From: Cylindrodendrum hubeiense | Lineage: Eukaryota; Ascomycota; Sordariomycetes; Hypocreales; Nectriaceae | Direction: 5' to 3' | DNA: 32,546 bases | NCBI GenBank assembly: GCA_014621425.1 | Contig: JAANBB010000444.1 | Coordinates: 1 to 32,546 of the forward strand | Shown: positions 30,997 to 32,546 of the stretch, piece after piece | Position numbering within the stretch: the first letter of the stretch is position 1 | Layout: every line of letters starts with the position of its first letter | Position numbers and translations under genes: made by a program | The notes under the pieces: generated by a model | Databases searched by the model: none | Told to the model about the DNA's origin: nothing | What the model saw: the letters and a program-made list of their open reading frames with translations, nothing else

Positions 30997-32546
30997 CTAG
31001 TCCGAGTCCTCATGTATCCTTGCCCGAGCCCTGTCAACAGCAGTATCACCTGCAGGCTTCGACTGCTGCTGGTTCATGGGTGGTCGGTAAAAGACGGCCT
31101 CATCATCCTCCGCATCCAGCTGCATCAGGAACGTCTCCCACTTCTCAATGAGCTATCATCCGTTATTAGCATGCAGTCTTTTCATACAGGGGGCAAAGTG
31201 TACTCACCTCCTTCTGCGCTTCAACCGCACCCTCCAAGAACGTCTCAACACCGCTCTTGAAATCTTCCACCTTCTCCCGCTCGAATCGGTCCAGCTCGCT
31301 GCGCATCAGTCGGCCCATGTCGTCAAACAAAAGCCTGGCCTGGTGCACCTTGCGCTCCGACTCGGCAACTTCAGCGCCCATCTGATTCAGGCGGTCCTGC
31401 TGGCTCTTGCCCTGTCGAAGCAGCTTGTCCTGCGTCGACTTCTTCTTCTGAAGCTCTGATTCGGCCGAGTGCCACGAGTAAAAGGCCTTCTGGCGCTGGG
31501 TGAATGCCATCTTAACCGAGCCAATAAGTCGGATGTACTCCTCGATGATGATGCCAAAAGTTAAAACGTCCTGCTGAGCCTGGCGGTCATAGACATCGCG
31601 GATGGTAAGCTGGAGCTCAGAGAGAGCATCCAGAGGTCCAGAAAGCGAGGGCGACAGCTCGACCGTGGACAGGGCATGTAGCGACGCTGAGAAGTCACCG
31701 GCCGCCTCGGCCATCATCTTGCGCTGGCCGATCATGGTCTCCATGGCCTTGAGCAGGGACTTGAGCTGGTTCTCCAGCGCATCGAGGTAGACCTTGCGAT
31801 CGTGGAACCAGTCGTCCTGTTCCACAAACTTGTTGCCACCGCCGACGCTGATACCCAATGATCCAAACATGCCCTTGCTCTCGGTGGGGATGGGGTCTCT
31901 GCGCTCCTTCTGCTTTACGTCGACGTTGAATGACTCGCTCTCGAGGAACAGCTTGAGATCGGGGTCGTGCTGCAAGGTCGGGTGGATCGCACTCTTGTTG
32001 AGCATCTTCTCCAGAGCAGCTCGGCGGCTCTCGACAAAGTTGCTGTCGAAGCGGCCGACGGCCTGCTTCTCAGGAGGAGGAGGCACAACAATTCCGGGGT
32101 TGTTGCCGTGGAGGGTGGTGTATAGCCAAAGGAAGTCACGGTATCGGCGCTTGACCTCGAACTCGGGCTGCTTGTACCCCTTGGAAGTGGTCTACATAGT
32201 CGGTTAGCTAGGCTGCCAAGTGACATCACCGCCAGAAGCTCTCGGAATAGACTCGCCTTGGTTCGCACAGAGTAGACGATATGAGAGCTAGTCAGATCGC
32301 CAACCTTGTGAGGGTCTCCAACACTGATCTGGAACATGGGCTTGGCGGCCTGCTCAACGCTGACGCTGGGCTGGGTGCTGCTCCGGATGCTGCTCGGCGT
32401 CGCGGCGTCGACGGGAGGCGGCGGGCGGGGTCCTCGAGGACCGTCAAACTCATCCTCGTCGATGCGATGAGGATCCGCAGGTCGTCGGGCCGGCTGCTGC
32501 TGTTGCTGCTGCTGCGGCATCGTGGTGCGGATCACCATCTGCTCCT
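30997..32546 (-). CDS. VPS5: sorting nexin Vps5 (retromer SNX-BAR subunit), N-terminus beyond window
   Basis: With Vps17 forms the membrane-bending part of retromer, which returns receptors from endosome to Golgi. Visible exons are 32546-32257, 32191-31208 and 31152-30997, 475 residues in all. The frame is still open at the window end, so the N-terminal part (usually acidic and Ser/Pro-rich) is missing. A Gln-rich, Pro-rich segment is followed by the PX domain (AKPMFQISVGDPHKVGDL, KRRYRDFLWLY with the phosphoinositide-binding Arg-Arg-Tyr, and PPPPEKQAVGRF), then a long BAR domain of coiled helices (from about GGGNKFVEQDDWF to EKVEDFKSGVETF). The short last exon gives LIEKWETFLMQLDAEDDEAV. The first intron has a GC donor (AAG|GCGAGT) instead of GT; frame and family sequence (VRTK|TTSKGYKQPEF) support it strongly. 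Confidence 0.93.
32192..32256 (-). other. GC-AG intron in VPS5
   Basis: A 65-bp intron with donor AAG|GCGAGT, branch-point sequence GCTAACCGAC and acceptor ATGTAG. No GT donor nearby keeps both the frame and the conserved PX-domain sequence. Confidence 0.85.

Overview
The window reads as nuclear DNA of a filamentous ascomycete (Pezizomycotina, probably Sordariomycetes; the order is not proven). The signs are short introns of 52-89 bp with GTANGT-type donors and CTAAC/CTGAC-like branch points, typical fungal families (GH18 chitinase with a hevein-like domain, Zn2Cys6 factor, GPI-anchored Cys-rich protein, phenol hydroxylase-like monooxygenase), and protein sequences of HSP90, the sterol acyltransferase, bL31m and Vps5 that look like those of fungi. 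Splice models were built by hand from reading-frame continuity, splice signals and family fit. No alignment or RNA data were available.

Left half (about 1-20 kb), loosely packed and accessory in character. It holds the 3' end of an alpha/beta hydrolase (+), a secreted GH18 chitinase (+, 5 exons), an F-box protein (-), a 2.3-kb gap with a nested palindrome, a small secreted Cys-rich plus beta-sandwich-like protein (+), a flavin-dependent phenol hydroxylase-like monooxygenase (-, 5 exons), a repeat-rich stretch leading into a stand-alone Ty1/copia Gag-like gene (+), another 2.3-kb gap, a GPI-anchored 12-cysteine wall protein (+), and a full-length Zn2Cys6 transcription factor (-, 6 exons).

Right half (about 21-32.5 kb), conserved housekeeping genes. 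It holds a sterol O-acyltransferase (ARE2-like, +), HSP90 (-), a flavin-reductase-like protein (-), mitochondrial ribosomal protein bL31m (+), and the sorting nexin Vps5 (-, 5' end beyond the window).

No complete pathway can be read from the gene order. Chitinase, Cys-rich secreted protein and GPI protein share a cell-surface or secretion theme. The monooxygenase and Zn2Cys6 factor could belong to aromatic-compound metabolism, but they lie 6.4 kb apart. The points most worth a second look are the isolated Gag-like gene, the chitin-binding domain placed inside the chitinase catalytic domain, a GC-AG intron in Vps5, and the structured or repetitive non-coding stretches near 6.45 kb and 10.5-12.3 kb. 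I found no CRISPR array, tRNA or rRNA.
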